Shown in pieces: positions 18,798 through 27,861 of a DNA stretch of 64,000 nucleotides. Each line of letters begins with the position of its first letter. Positions within the stretch are counted from its first letter, which is position 1. Where the stretch lies: NCBI RefSeq assembly GCF_017254915.1, contig NZ_JAFKCT010000012.1, positions 1-64,000 on the forward strand, read 5' to 3'. Source of the DNA: Algoriphagus oliviformis. GTDB lineage: Bacteria > Bacteroidota > Bacteroidia > Cytophagales > Cyclobacteriaceae. Under the pieces are notes generated by a model. That model had not been told where the DNA came from and searched no databases. It worked only from the letters and a program-made list of their open reading frames with translations. Position numbers and translations under genes: made by a program.

Positions 18798-19737
18798 ATA
18801 GCTGCATTAGTTTTCTTTGTCCCTTGAGCATGGCCAGTTCGAGGGCCTTTCCATCCAACAAGATCGTGCGCGCTCTGCCGACCAGCAATCCCAAGGCTTC
18901 GGAATAAAACTGGAACAGCGGATCTGCCGCCGCCATCAGGATTTTCCCGTCCCAATCCCTGAGATGCATCAGCTCATCCCCGATCAGAATCCCGCTAAGA
19001 TAGTGGTAGTTCAAATCTTTGGAGGTATGGCCCAGTACGTCTTTGGCCCTCACGGTGAAAAGTGAACTCGCCAGCCCTTGTCCGAAGCCGACTTGCACTC
19101 CTTGCCGAAACGCCGCAAGCGCTTGCCCGGTCAAAGGGCCCTTCTCCACGGACAGCTTCAAGATACTGTGATGGCTCAGTAGGCTGAACAGCTCCCCAGT
19201 CATGTACGTTTTGAAACCGGTGAAACTTCCCGCTTCGAAGTGGATGTGCTTGCTATGCGTCCCTGGGAGAATCACCTGGGCACTGCGCAGGCCCGCCAGC
19301 TCGTCCTCCAGCCCAATCGCCTGGATTTCCTCTCCCCTCATCACTCCTTGCGGGCTTTTCACCCCCGAAATCAGCAATAGGTCTAATCCGGAATCCGTGG
19401 CTAAAAAGTCCGCCACGATATTTCCACCTGAAAGGGAAAAAGGAAGTGCCGCATAGGGAAGCTCTTTCAAGCCCAAGGAAGAAGAAGCCATCCCCGCAGC
19501 TACCACACGATAGTCGGCTGGCTTGATCCCCATGAGCCCCAGCTGTCTCAGGAGATAGTCCAGAAAAAAATCCTGTCTCTCAAGCCGATTTTGGGACATA
19601 AACGCGTCGTTCAAGTCCTTGATCCCCATCGGGGTCTGGTGCTGGGCAAGCACTTCCAACGAGCTCCCATCCACCAATCTCAGCCTGAAATTGGTGGTGC
19701 CCCAGTCGCAGCTGACGAATCTTTCTGTAGTAGCCAT
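18766..19737 (-). CDS. dgoK: 2-keto-3-deoxygalactonate kinase
   Basis: This 323-residue sugar-acid kinase of the DgoK family has the ATP-binding start 'CDWGTTNFRLRLVDG' and the 'ILPGTHSKHI' motif. It phosphorylates 2-keto-3-deoxy-D-galactonate at C6 in the cytosol, the step before aldol cleavage (DauC role). The ATG at 19737 was chosen; a TTG three codons upstream is the only in-frame alternative, and an AAGGAG directly abuts the ATG. It begins 5 bp after the aldehyde dehydrogenase and overlaps the aldolase gene, so all four catabolic genes are tightly coupled. No other 2-keto-3-deoxy-acid kinase is seen in the window. Confidence 0.88.
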   Translation of the reverse strand: MATTERFVSCDWGTTNFRLRLVDGSSLEVLAQHQTPMGIKDLNDAFMSQNRLERQDFFLDYLLRQLGLMGIKPADYRVVAAGMASSSLGLKELPYAALPFSLSGGNIVADFLATDSGLDLLLISGVKSPQGVMRGEEIQAIGLEDELAGLRSAQVILPGTHSKHIHFEAGSFTGFKTYMTGELFSLLSHHSILKLSVEKGPLTGQALAAFRQGVQVGFGQGLASSLFTVRAKDVLGHTSKDLNYHYLSGILIGDELMHLRDWDGKILMAAADPLFQFYSEALGLLVGRARTILLDGKALELAMLKGQRKLMQLYERGESIFMG

Positions 19738-19742
19738 CTCCT

Positions 19743-21188
19743 TCAAACCAAGGCCCGAGTGACCCGCTTTCTGACCAAATAATCATCCAGCGCGAACGAG
19801 GAGCAGTCCACTCCTATCCCACTGTTTTTGATCCCTCCATGCGGAAGGTAAATGCCAAATTTCACCCCGTTGAGGTGGACTTCTCCGAATTCCAGCTTCT
19901 CGGCAAAATAGCCAAGACGGGCTTCGTCCTTGGAAAAAACGTAGGACGCCAGTCCCGCATGGGTATTGTTGGCAAGCTTCAATACTTCCTCTTGATTTTC
20001 GAAAGGAACAAGAATAGCCACCGGCCCAAAGATCTCCTTCTGCAAAACCTCCGCTCCGGGATCATCCAACACAATGACGGTAGGTTGGAAAAAATAGCCC
20101 TTCCGACCGATCTTCTCTCCTCCACAGCGCAACTTTCCACCCTGGGCGACTGCCTCTTCGACGATTCCGGCTACCTTTTCCAAAGAAGCACGGTTGGCCA
20201 ATGGGCCCATCTGAGGGGAATTTTCCCTCCCAAATCCTACAGCCGTAGCTTCGAACCTCTCCACCAGTCCCTCTGCAAACCGGTCGAAGACGCTTTGATG
20301 GACAAAAAATCTATTGGGCGCTACACAGATCTGTCCGGAATTGCCGGTCTTCAAAGCCGCGCCGATATTCATCGCCAGCTCCAGATCCGCATCTTCAAAC
20401 ACGATAAAGGGCGCGTTGCCACCACACTCCATGCTATACCTTTTGATGGAGGATCTACTGCTTTGTGCAATGAGCTTTTGGGCGGTCTCGGTAGAGCCGA
20501 TCATGGTCACGAGCTTGGGGATCGTACTTTCGCAGAGGGGAATGCCCACTTGCGCCACATCTCCACAAAGAATATTGACGACTCCATTCGGAAAGCCGAT
20601 TTCGGCACAAATCTCACCGATCAGATAGGCTGAAAGCGGTGAAAACTCCGAGGGTTTGATAATAATACTGCAGCCCGAGGCCAAAGCCGGCCCGAGTTTG
20701 AATCCCAGATTGAGAAGGGGAAAGTTGTAGGCCAAAAATGCCACCACCACGCCCAAGGGCTGCGAAACCATGTAATGTTCGTGGGTTCCTTCCCTGTCCG
20801 CAATGGGAATGTCTGTACGGTTTTTGATCTCTTCGGAGTAAAAAGCCAGGGAGTCCGTGATACTCTCCAAGTCTTCGGAAGTCCCTTCCCAGACTTTTCC
20901 CATCTCAAACATGATGCTCTCCCTGAGCAGCTCTGCCTTGGCCAAAATGGCATTTCTGAGCCTGGCAATCCACTCCAACCGCTCCTCCAGCGGGAGCAAA
21001 CTCCAATACTCAAAGCCTTCCTGGGCGAGCTGAAGCGCCGTCTCGGTATCCTGTCGATTGGCCCAGGAAATCGTAGCTATAGGCTCCTCCGTCCCTGGAC
21101 AAACCACCGAAAACACCTCCCCGCCCGAGGACTCCCGTAGGCTGCCTCCCAGGTACAATTGCTTATGACCGAATTTCAAATCTTTCAT
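19743..21188 (-). CDS. Aldehyde dehydrogenase, putative 3,6-anhydro-D-galactose dehydrogenase
   Basis: This 481-residue NAD(P)-dependent aldehyde dehydrogenase has E254 in 'SMECGGNAPFIVFEDADLE', catalytic C288 in 'GNSGQICVAPNRFF', and N155 in 'AYNFP'. The start at 21188 gives a normal N-terminus ('MKDLKFGHKQLYLGG') and a 26-bp overlap with the upstream enolase gene. In carrageenan-degrading Zobellia an aldehyde dehydrogenase (DauA) oxidises 3,6-anhydro-D-galactose, and the gene order here (this gene, enolase-family enzyme, kinase, aldolase) fits that pathway. Succinate-semialdehyde or ketoglutarate-semialdehyde dehydrogenase are sequence-level alternatives. The role is assigned by context. 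Confidence 0.8.
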   Translation of the reverse strand: MKDLKFGHKQLYLGGSLRESSGGEVFSVVCPGTEEPIATISWANRQDTETALQLAQEGFEYWSLLPLEERLEWIARLRNAILAKAELLRESIMFEMGKVWEGTSEDLESITDSLAFYSEEIKNRTDIPIADREGTHEHYMVSQPLGVVVAFLAYNFPLLNLGFKLGPALASGCSIIIKPSEFSPLSAYLIGEICAEIGFPNGVVNILCGDVAQVGIPLCESTIPKLVTMIGSTETAQKLIAQSSRSSIKRYSMECGGNAPFIVFEDADLELAMNIGAALKTGNSGQICVAPNRFFVHQSVFDRFAEGLVERFEATAVGFGRENSPQMGPLANRASLEKVAGIVEEAVAQGGKLRCGGEKIGRKGYFFQPTVIVLDDPGAEVLQKEIFGPVAILVPFENQEEVLKLANNTHAGLASYVFSKDEARLGYFAEKLEFGEVHLNGVKFGIYLPHGGIKNSGIGVDCSSFALDDYLVRKRVTRALV

Positions 21189-22332
21189 TTTCCTCTGCTG
21201 TTTCGCTGTCCATATACTTTTCCAACATCTCAGGGCACACATCCACTCCCAGACCAGGCCCTTTGGGCACTTGAATGAGACCATCTTCCAGTCTCACCTG
21301 ATGCTTGGTCACCTGATCCCTCAGGCTGTTTTCGGTACGATCCAGTTCCAGCATGGGCAGGCTGTTGTACATCCTTCCAGGATTTTTGTCAAGATTTGCC
21401 ACCACATGAATGGCTGCACTGATCGCAATCCAGGTACCCCAAGTATGCGGTACCAGATCTTTGCTAAATGTTTGGGCCAGTGTCGCGATCTTCTTTGCTT
21501 CGGTGATTCCTCCGGCGGCGCAGATATCAGGCTGGACGATGTCCACGCTTTCGTTTTCCAAGAGCCTTCTGAACCCATATTTCAGGTACTCGCACTCCCC
21601 CCCTGCGATGGGGATGCTGGTATGGTCGCGCAGTCGTCTATAGCCTTCGTAATCCTCCGGAGATACAGGCTCCTCAAACCAGCCTATGTCGTATTGCTCG
21701 ATTTTCTTGGCAAGCTCGATTGCTTCTTTATAGCTGTAGGCGTGGTTGGCGTCGACCATGAGCTTCATATCCGGCCCGATTGCATTTCTGACGGATGCGA
21801 CATTTTTCACGTCTTCCTCTATGCCCAGTCCGACCTTCATTTTCGTGGCCCGGAAGCCCTGCCCTTTGTACATCGCGGCTTCCTCGGCGAGCGCCTTCTC
21901 CAGGTTTTCGACTTGGGTGAAATACAGCCCGGTGGCGTAAGGCTCGATGACGGGATTTTTCACCCCACCCAGCAAGACAGAAACCGGCTGATCGAGCAGC
22001 TTGCCCTTGATATCCCACAGCGCCACGTCCACGGCACTGATGGCCGCCTGCAGGATTCCGCTTCGGGCATAGTCCATTGACCTGCGGTACATCTCCTCCC
22101 AAAGCACTTCATGCTCCAGGGCGGACTTGCCCAGAAGAAAGGGCTCGAAAAATTTGATACCTGCCTTCAGTATATGCGCTGGGCCATACCCTTCCCCCCA
22201 TCCGTAGGTTCCATCCTCCAGGGTGATTCTGACGATGCAGATTTTTCGCATGTCGTATTGCCATTGGGAAAAGTAAAATGGCGTATCCAACCTTTGGCTG
22301 ATTACAAAGGGTTCTATAGCTGCGATTTTCAT
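21163..22332 (-). CDS. Enolase-superfamily cycloisomerase/dehydratase, putative 3,6-anhydro-D-galactonate cycloisomerase
   Basis: This 389-residue protein of the mandelate racemase/muconate lactonizing group has a K164-M-K166 base pair, metal ligands D194, E220 and E246, D269, and H296 in 'PHTWGT'. The start at 22332 ('MKIAAIEPFV') is standard; a Met eight codons upstream (22356) is possible. The expected role is conversion of 3,6-anhydro-D-galactonate to 2-keto-3-deoxygalactonate (DauB). A sugar-acid dehydratase, such as galactonate dehydratase, would give the same product and cannot be excluded. It overlaps the aldehyde dehydrogenase and lies 59 bp after the RhaT-type permease. It differs clearly from the second enolase-family gene at 55.5-56.6 kb. 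Confidence 0.82.
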   Translation of the reverse strand: MKIAAIEPFVISQRLDTPFYFSQWQYDMRKICIVRITLEDGTYGWGEGYGPAHILKAGIKFFEPFLLGKSALEHEVLWEEMYRRSMDYARSGILQAAISAVDVALWDIKGKLLDQPVSVLLGGVKNPVIEPYATGLYFTQVENLEKALAEEAAMYKGQGFRATKMKVGLGIEEDVKNVASVRNAIGPDMKLMVDANHAYSYKEAIELAKKIEQYDIGWFEEPVSPEDYEGYRRLRDHTSIPIAGGECEYLKYGFRRLLENESVDIVQPDICAAGGITEAKKIATLAQTFSKDLVPHTWGTWIAISAAIHVVANLDKNPGRMYNSLPMLELDRTENSLRDQVTKHQVRLEDGLIQVPKGPGLGVDVCPEMLEKYMDSETAEENERFEIRS

Positions 22333-22391
22333 AGTAATAGGTTTAACTGATTTCATGGTTTTCCTTGCATGTGCCGGCACACGACTTTCGC

Positions 22392-23402
22392 TTATAGATA
22401 GTTGGCGTAGCCTAGAAGGCACACTGCCAAAATCAATACCGCCAAGCCCTTCAGCAGTTGCCTGAAAGGCTTTTTGGCATTGTCCCACTCCCCGGACCTG
22501 TAGGCCCAGACATTGCTGATGATCAGTGCCAAACCCAGCAGGATGGGCCAGCCGACCACAGGTCCCAAGTCGCCCAGCAGGGCGGCACCCTGCCCATACA
22601 CCCCCAGCGCCGCAAACCAAAACAAGCCCGAAAGAATAGCCCACAGGTAGGACTTGCCAGCGTAGGCAGTGCCAAAGGAAGACCAGGAATTGTTTCTGAA
22701 AAGCAGGGAGATGGAGTAGCCCGCGTTCATGATGAATGCGCCTACCAACACCACCACCCAGGCCGCCAGGCTGGCGTTTTGGGGCGAAACGCCGGTATCG
22801 GCGGCCGCTTCTGCCACGGCTGAGGCATTGGAAAAGCCTACGTTGAGCAAGGCTGAAAGCACTCCGGAAGTCACGGCGATGGCAACACCTTTGCCGATAG
22901 ACTTAGGATTGGAAACGGAAGCGGAAGCGCGGACTTTGTCCCGATTGATCCCCGCCAAGGCGGTGATGAAAACACCGACCAGCAGAAGCCCCACGCCGAT
23001 CATAATCACGGGAAAGGATGGCTGGCTGAATGCGTCTTGGATTTGGAAAAAGGGGATGATCGATCCGACCGATGCCGCCAGTCCCATCACGATTCCATAG
23101 GTGATTGAAATCCCCGTGTACTCCACGCTCACCCCAAAGAGAATCCCGCCTATTCCCCAAAGAAAGCCAAACAACATGGCCATAAAAATGACCTCTTCCG
23201 GGCTGGAGAGGATTACTTCCCAAAGGTCGGGAACAACCAACAGGGCCCACCCTACCGGAAACAAAACCATGGCAATGACGGAGTAAACCAGCCACCAGGC
23301 TTCCCATTTCAAGGGGGTGATGTATTTCATTCCGAGACCGAAAGTCCCCTGGAAAAAGCTGGCAAAAAGCACGAGGGCAAAAGCGAGAACGAAGCTATCC
23401 AT
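22392..23402 (-). CDS. RhaT-family sugar:H+ symporter
   Basis: This 336-residue integral membrane protein has about ten hydrophobic helices and matches L-rhamnose/H+ symporter RhaT in 'FLWGIGGILFGVSVEYTGISITYGIVMGL' and its overall layout. The ATG at 23402 is used; the longer frame would start with TTG. It is first in the operon with the enolase, aldehyde dehydrogenase, kinase and aldolase genes, so its cargo is probably the anhydro-D-galactose or galactose those enzymes consume, not rhamnose (inference; no rhamnose catabolic genes are present). A 21-bp direct-repeat site lies 216 bp upstream. A paralogue at 53.4-54.4 kb sits with the L-anhydrogalactose genes. Confidence 0.85.
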   Translation of the reverse strand: MDSFVLAFALVLFASFFQGTFGLGMKYITPLKWEAWWLVYSVIAMVLFPVGWALLVVPDLWEVILSSPEEVIFMAMLFGFLWGIGGILFGVSVEYTGISITYGIVMGLAASVGSIIPFFQIQDAFSQPSFPVIMIGVGLLLVGVFITALAGINRDKVRASASVSNPKSIGKGVAIAVTSGVLSALLNVGFSNASAVAEAAADTGVSPQNASLAAWVVVLVGAFIMNAGYSISLLFRNNSWSSFGTAYAGKSYLWAILSGLFWFAALGVYGQGAALLGDLGPVVGWPILLGLALIISNVWAYRSGEWDNAKKPFRQLLKGLAVLILAVCLLGYANYL

Positions 23403-23617
23403 ACATGTGATCTGTAAAACCAAGTAGAATACAGAGCTTGCGATTCCCTATTCCTTTGGTCATTTGGGTTTGGTTTGTGGTTGGCAAAACAGGTGATCCC
23501 CCATGGCTAAAGCACTGAGGAAAAAGCAGAAAGCACTCCACAATTGGAATGGGCGGGAGTGATCTTCTGTCTTGACCTTCACAAAGAAAATGGAAAGGAC
23601 GCCGAGCAGATTGGCAG

Positions 23618-23646
23618 ATTTTAGCCTGTACCTAGCGTATTTTACC
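23618..23646 (-). promoter_or_regulatory. Direct-repeat regulator site upstream of the rhaT-like catabolic operon (site 3 of 4)
   Basis: On the minus strand GGTAAAAT (plus ATTTTACC, 23639-23646) is followed 21 bp later by GCTAAAAT (plus ATTTTAGC, 23618-23625). One base departs from the consensus. The site sits in the 297-bp intergenic space between gntP and the permease gene, in the same orientation relative to the target gene as sites 1, 2 and 4. Confidence 0.72.
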
Positions 23647-23699
23647 CTGTTTTGAAAAATCCCGGAGGTAGAAAAGGGGTACCAAAAGGAAAGAAGTCT

Positions 23700-25034
23700 T
23701 TAGAAGCCTAGCAGCATCAGGAGCAAAACCCCCAACAATCCAGAAAAGCCCATGATCAACGACTGGACGGTGTAAGTACGATAAAGCGTCTGGGGTGGAA
23801 CCTCGTGAAGGCGGTTGAGCAGCCAGAAGAAACTGGAGTTGGCGTGAAATACGCAGAAAGAGCCGCAGCCGATCAGCGCAGCTGCAATCTGTGGGCTTAC
23901 CGGCAGCGTGTCCACGATAGGACCGATCATCGAGGCTGTGGCGACCAGCGAAACGGTGATAGAACCCGTAGAGGTAGTCAGGATGGCTGCGATCAAAAAC
24001 GGCAACATCATCCCGATAAAGGGGAATTCCGAAAAGACGGTGATGAGCTCATTCTGAACTCCCGTGGCTCGGATCACCTGTCCAAGCGCTCCGCCCGCTC
24101 CCGTGATCATGATGACCAGCGCAGACTTCACAATAGCCTGCTCGGTCAGCCGGTTCAGGCTGGATTGTTTGACGGTACGGGAATAGGAAAACGCTGCGAT
24201 ACCTGCCCCTATCAGCACTGCCACCAACGGGATCCCGGTAAAGCGAAACAGTCCCGATACCAGCGTCTCAGATTCCTTTGGGACAAATGATCCCAAACCG
24301 ATCAGGGCAATGGGAACTAGGATGGGCAGCAAATCGGCAAAAACCCCAGCGCCAGCCATATCGGACTCGGATGCCTCGATTTCGGCTGCCCCATGCTCTT
24401 TCCGCAGCTTTTCGTCATAAACTATCCAGGCATTTTTGCAGTACAGAACGACCCAAAGCACGCCCCCGGCCATCGCCAAAATGGCCACAAAACCATTGAC
24501 AAACAACATATCTGCAAGTGCGACATTCATCATGGAGGCCACGGCCATAGGCCCAGGAGTAGGCGGAATAAGGGTATGGGAGACCGTGAGGCCAGCGGTC
24601 AGGGCCAAGCCCAGGTAAAGCACCGGCTTTTTGCTTTTGACAGAAAGCGATTCGATGACAGGCTGCAAAAGGATATAGGCCACGTCCACAAAGACCGGGA
24701 TGGATACAATGTAACCCGTCGCACCCATTGCCCAGGGAAGGTTCTTTTTTCCCACCCAAGCGACCACTCGGTCAGACACCCTGAGTGCCCCACCCGTCTC
24801 CTGCAACACCTCTCCGATGAATGCGCCAAGGATCACGATGATCGCGATCCAGCGCAGGGTATCGCCAAAGCCCTGCAAAAGCACCTCAACGGTCTTTTCC
24901 CCACCCATTCCCATCGCAAGGCCCAGCCCCATTCCAGTCAGTATCAAAGCCACGAAAGGATGGATATTCCACTTGGAAATCGAAAAGATCAAAAGGAGCA
25001 GAAAGACGGCAAGAATAGCGATATGGGCGAGCAT
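23700..25034 (-). CDS. GntP-family gluconate/aldonate:H+ symporter
   Basis: This 444-residue inner-membrane permease matches the GntP family throughout: 'ALILTGMGLGLAMGMG', 'VFVDVAYILLQPVIESLSVKSKK', 'PPTPGPMAVASMM' and a hydrophobic C-terminus. GntP proteins take up gluconate and related aldonates. The neighbours suggest galactonate or anhydrogalactonate as cargo (inference), which would let the cell use oxidised sugars released outside. It is transcribed alone, with its own AraC-type direct repeat 64 bp upstream and the regulator gene just beyond. Confidence 0.9.
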   Translation of the reverse strand: MLAHIAILAVFLLLLIFSISKWNIHPFVALILTGMGLGLAMGMGGEKTVEVLLQGFGDTLRWIAIIVILGAFIGEVLQETGGALRVSDRVVAWVGKKNLPWAMGATGYIVSIPVFVDVAYILLQPVIESLSVKSKKPVLYLGLALTAGLTVSHTLIPPTPGPMAVASMMNVALADMLFVNGFVAILAMAGGVLWVVLYCKNAWIVYDEKLRKEHGAAEIEASESDMAGAGVFADLLPILVPIALIGLGSFVPKESETLVSGLFRFTGIPLVAVLIGAGIAAFSYSRTVKQSSLNRLTEQAIVKSALVIMITGAGGALGQVIRATGVQNELITVFSEFPFIGMMLPFLIAAILTTSTGSITVSLVATASMIGPIVDTLPVSPQIAAALIGCGSFCVFHANSSFFWLLNRLHEVPPQTLYRTYTVQSLIMGFSGLLGVLLLMLLGF

Positions 25035-25097
25035 CGACAGGTTATTTGGGTAATTGAGGCGTCAAATTAGAAAAAACGCAGGTACGCCATGAAAGGA

Positions 25098-25126
25098 ATT
25101 TTACCCTACTATGCCCCTATTTTATC
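25098..25126 (-). promoter_or_regulatory. Direct-repeat regulator site upstream of gntP (site 4 of 4)
   Basis: On the minus strand GATAAAAT (plus ATTTTATC, 25119-25126) is followed 21 bp later by GGTAAAAT (plus ATTTTACC, 25098-25105). It lies in the 109-bp gap between the gntP ATG and the AraC stop codon, so it serves gntP. Confidence 0.75.
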
Positions 25127-25143
25127 CCAAATCCCGAAGCAGT

Positions 25144-26004
25144 CTACACAGAGCTGCGAAACTGTTTGGGGGTACAGCCCATGATCTGCTTAAACTGGTT
25201 GTTGAAGTTGGTGATGGACTTGTAGCCCACGGTGTAGCAGACCTCTGACACAAACATCTCGTCCTCTACCAGCAGCCTGGAGGCATTTCTGATCCTGACC
25301 TCGTTCAAAAACTGCGTGAAAGACTTGTTGGTCATTTTTTTGAAAAACCTACAGAAGGAATTGGTCGTCATGCAGGCCACATCGGCTATGTCCTCCAGTG
25401 TGATATAGCTGGCGTAGTTGTCGGATATGTACTTCAGTACGGTATCCAGGCGCTGTGCATTCTCTGTGGTGTACTGTCGCATGTCGGAGGATGAAAGCAC
25501 TTTTTTCTCCTTGGTGACGGACAGCCTATGCAAGATCTCCAGCAGCTTGATGGACTGCATAGCAGGGGACAAATCCGTGATCCGCACCAATTCGTCGTGG
25601 AGCTCACCGCTGATTTGCTGACCAAAGCAGACACCGTACTTGGAAAGGTCCAGGAGCTTTTCTATCTCCGAAAACTCGGGGTTTTTGAAGGTGCCGTTTC
25701 CCATGAAGTCATCGGTAAACTTCATGATGATGGTTTTGACCTGGTTTTCCCCGTGGTTTTCCTTGTAAAAAGAAACGTCGTTTCGCCACAGATGCGGTAG
25801 ATAGGGCCCGACCAAGACCAGGTCGCCGGGAAAAAACTGGCACACGCTATCCCCCACAAACCGGATTCCGTTGCTCTGGGAAATGTAGAGCAGCTCGTAC
25901 TGGGCATGGTAGTGCCAAGAGGAGTCCAAGCAGGGGATTTCCTTTTTACAGATGTTCACTCGTTGATTCCCAACGTCCTCGGGATTTTTCAAAACCAGCT
26001 TCAT
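25144..26004 (-). CDS. AraC-family regulator of the D-anhydrogalactose module
   Basis: This 286-residue protein has an N-terminal cupin sensor ('SSWHYHAQYELLYISQSNGIRFVGDSV...FFPGDLVLVGPYLPHLW') and a C-terminal double helix-turn-helix of about 100 residues ending 'VGYKSITNFNNQFKQIMGCTPKQFR'. The ATG at 26004 replaces an upstream TTG. It probably senses a galactan-derived sugar and activates the four units carrying the 21-bp GGTAAAAT direct repeats, one of which lies directly after it. Its sensor domain is clearly paralogous to that of the AraC at 35.2-36.1 kb. Regulation of these operons is inferred from site form and proximity. Confidence 0.9.
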   Translation of the reverse strand: MKLVLKNPEDVGNQRVNICKKEIPCLDSSWHYHAQYELLYISQSNGIRFVGDSVCQFFPGDLVLVGPYLPHLWRNDVSFYKENHGENQVKTIIMKFTDDFMGNGTFKNPEFSEIEKLLDLSKYGVCFGQQISGELHDELVRITDLSPAMQSIKLLEILHRLSVTKEKKVLSSSDMRQYTTENAQRLDTVLKYISDNYASYITLEDIADVACMTTNSFCRFFKKMTNKSFTQFLNEVRIRNASRLLVEDEMFVSEVCYTVGYKSITNFNNQFKQIMGCTPKQFRSSV

Positions 26005-26286
26005 AGGAACCAAAAATAAGTGAAATTAAGGAAACAGTCCAATCCAACATTGGGACATGAATAATCAGCTTGGAGCCCGAAAGTTAAAAAATCTCCAAGC
26101 ACGGCCTGGCGTTCCTTCGTGCAGTCTACTACCGAATAGATTTGTAGGGAAGAGATGCTCTCTACACTTGACTGATACAATCTGCCAATTCGTTTCATGA
26201 AATCCCTTCTCCCACAAAATTGAGCGTTCTGACACACACATTTTCGTAAGGCGTATACTTTTTGGGGTAAGCGATGAAGTTTTGAT

Positions 26287-27147
26287 CTACATCACTTCCA
26301 ATTCCCCATTTGTCCTCCCATAAATCACCACTTCCTCGCTGGTGATCAAATCATGTTTGGCTTTGGTTGATGAGGTAAAATAGCTTCCGGCATCCACTGC
26401 TTTGGTTTCTCCGCTTTGGGGTAGTTTGTAGGCCAGGTTTCCCTGAATAACTACGGCATGAAAAATATCGCCTTCGCTGTTGATGCGGCCTTTAAACCCT
26501 TGGGGCAGCTTGATGAATAGCCCTTTTAGGTTTTCATTTTCCCATAAAAAGCTTAGGGCTGCGCCACTGTTTGGAGCAATCCACTCGGCTTTATCGCTGC
26601 TTAACCATACCACATTTGATGCGTCAATAGTTACTGGGCGCTCGCCATTGTCAAAAGCTTCTTCGGTAGGCTTTACCAAATACGGACCATGGTCAATTTC
26701 TACGTATGCTATGTTTTCATCTCCTTTCGCGGCAGTAATGTGCGCTTCGCCAACGGGCTGTGTCCAAAAGCTTCCCGGCTTCATCCACATTTTTTCAGCT
26801 GAAGGATCATCGTTGTGGATGCTTCCGCTGATGACTACCGCTCTGTAAGTAACATTGTGGATATGGGGTGGAGATGAGAACCCATCTGCAAACTTGCCCA
26901 GAAACCCAGTCGCAACTTTTCCTTTTCGATCTCCCCAAAGAGTACCTGCCTGCGGACTGGCATCGCCCCGGGCTGGGTTTAGCTTTTCCCATTTGACCTC
27001 CGAACTCAGTACCACCGCATTGGTGAGGTTTTCGATGGTCAAACTTGTAGCTTCTTTCGTTTCGTCAGCAATGGTTGAGGAATTGGTTTGAGCACAAGCC
27101 ATTAGGCTAGTCGCCACAACCAAGGCGGTGATAATTCTAAATTTCAT
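26287..27147 (-). CDS. DUF4437 cupin lipoprotein
   Basis: This 286-residue exported protein has a lipobox (MKFRIITALVVATSLMAC) and two cupin-like halves with 'HIHNVTYRAVVISGSIHND' and 'GDIFHAVVIQGNLAYKLP', as in DUF4437. The Met at 27147 is preferred because it starts the signal directly. The histidines in the first half could hold a metal. The biochemical role of this family is not established. It lies 45 bp after the nitroreductase gene on the same strand, so it is likely co-transcribed and part of a stress-response pair. Confidence 0.75.
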   Translation of the reverse strand: MKFRIITALVVATSLMACAQTNSSTIADETKEATSLTIENLTNAVVLSSEVKWEKLNPARGDASPQAGTLWGDRKGKVATGFLGKFADGFSSPPHIHNVTYRAVVISGSIHNDDPSAEKMWMKPGSFWTQPVGEAHITAAKGDENIAYVEIDHGPYLVKPTEEAFDNGERPVTIDASNVVWLSSDKAEWIAPNSGAALSFLWENENLKGLFIKLPQGFKGRINSEGDIFHAVVIQGNLAYKLPQSGETKAVDAGSYFTSSTKAKHDLITSEEVVIYGRTNGELEVM

Positions 27148-27192
27148 GTTCGAGAGAATTGATAAAGCCCGCATAGTAGCAGGCTTCTTGTT

Positions 27193-27858
27193 TTAATTTA
27201 GTTCGGTAATAATGTACTCTTGTGGCAGGCGCGACTTTGGCGTTTTTTCGGTGCTGTTAAAATCTGCTTGATCGCGGTAGCCCAGCGCCACCACACCTAC
27301 AGCCGTGTATCCTTTTTGGCGTAAGGCAAACTCTTCGTCCAGCGCTTTCAAGTCCACACCTTCCATAGGAAGGGAGTCAATGCCTAGCGTAGCCGCTCCC
27401 AACAAGAAATTTCCCATGTTTAGATAGACTTGTTTTTCGAGCCAATGCGGCAGATCCTTTACATCATAGCGATGAATGTCAGCAAAGATGTTTCGGGCGC
27501 CATGAACTTGTTGTTTGATATCGGCACTGGGAAAGCGCCCGTCTTTTTCTTCCTGATCCAAGAGCAGCTGCATATACTCCTCGTCGGCATTGGTGCGGGC
27601 GGCAAATACCACCACATGAGATGCATTCAGAATCTTAGCTTCATTGAATTGGAAAAACCCTTGAGCCTCTTTCGCAATACGCTTTTTGCCTTCGTCGGTA
27701 TGGGCAATCACAAAATGCCAGGGTTGCAGATTGGTGCTCGATGGGCTCATCTGCAACAGTGATTTCAGCTGCGCAAAATCTTCCTGTGAAATCTTTTTGT
27801 TGGGGTCAAAACTCTTAGTAGAGTATCGCCAGTTTACTACTTTTTCTAGGCTTGTCAT
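27193..27858 (-). CDS. NAD(P)H-dependent nitroreductase (NfsB family)
   Basis: This 221-residue FMN enzyme has the family N-terminus 'WRYSTKSFDPNKKISQEDFAQLKSLLQMSPSSTNLQPWHFVI' and C-terminal 'VALGYRDQADFN...KSRLP'. It reduces quinones, nitro compounds or pteridines in the cytosol with two electrons. It is divergent from an hxlR gene, a common pairing in which HxlR represses the reductase until electrophiles appear. Its ATG is 4 bp from the inverted repeat at 27862-27878. Confidence 0.92.
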   Translation of the reverse strand: MTSLEKVVNWRYSTKSFDPNKKISQEDFAQLKSLLQMSPSSTNLQPWHFVIAHTDEGKKRIAKEAQGFFQFNEAKILNASHVVVFAARTNADEEYMQLLLDQEEKDGRFPSADIKQQVHGARNIFADIHRYDVKDLPHWLEKQVYLNMGNFLLGAATLGIDSLPMEGVDLKALDEEFALRQKGYTAVGVVALGYRDQADFNSTEKTPKSRLPQEYIITELN

Positions 27859-27861
27859 TTT

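Noticed and set aside
22392..23402. Rhamnose utilisation as the purpose of the locus
   Set aside because: RhaT-type permeases are present, but no rhamnose isomerase, rhamnulokinase or aldolase was seen, while every neighbouring gene fits galactan catabolism.
26001..26237. Short minus-strand frame upstream of the araC gene
   Set aside because: Low-complexity, cysteine-rich sequence with no domain; it also overlaps the AraC start. Treated as non-coding.
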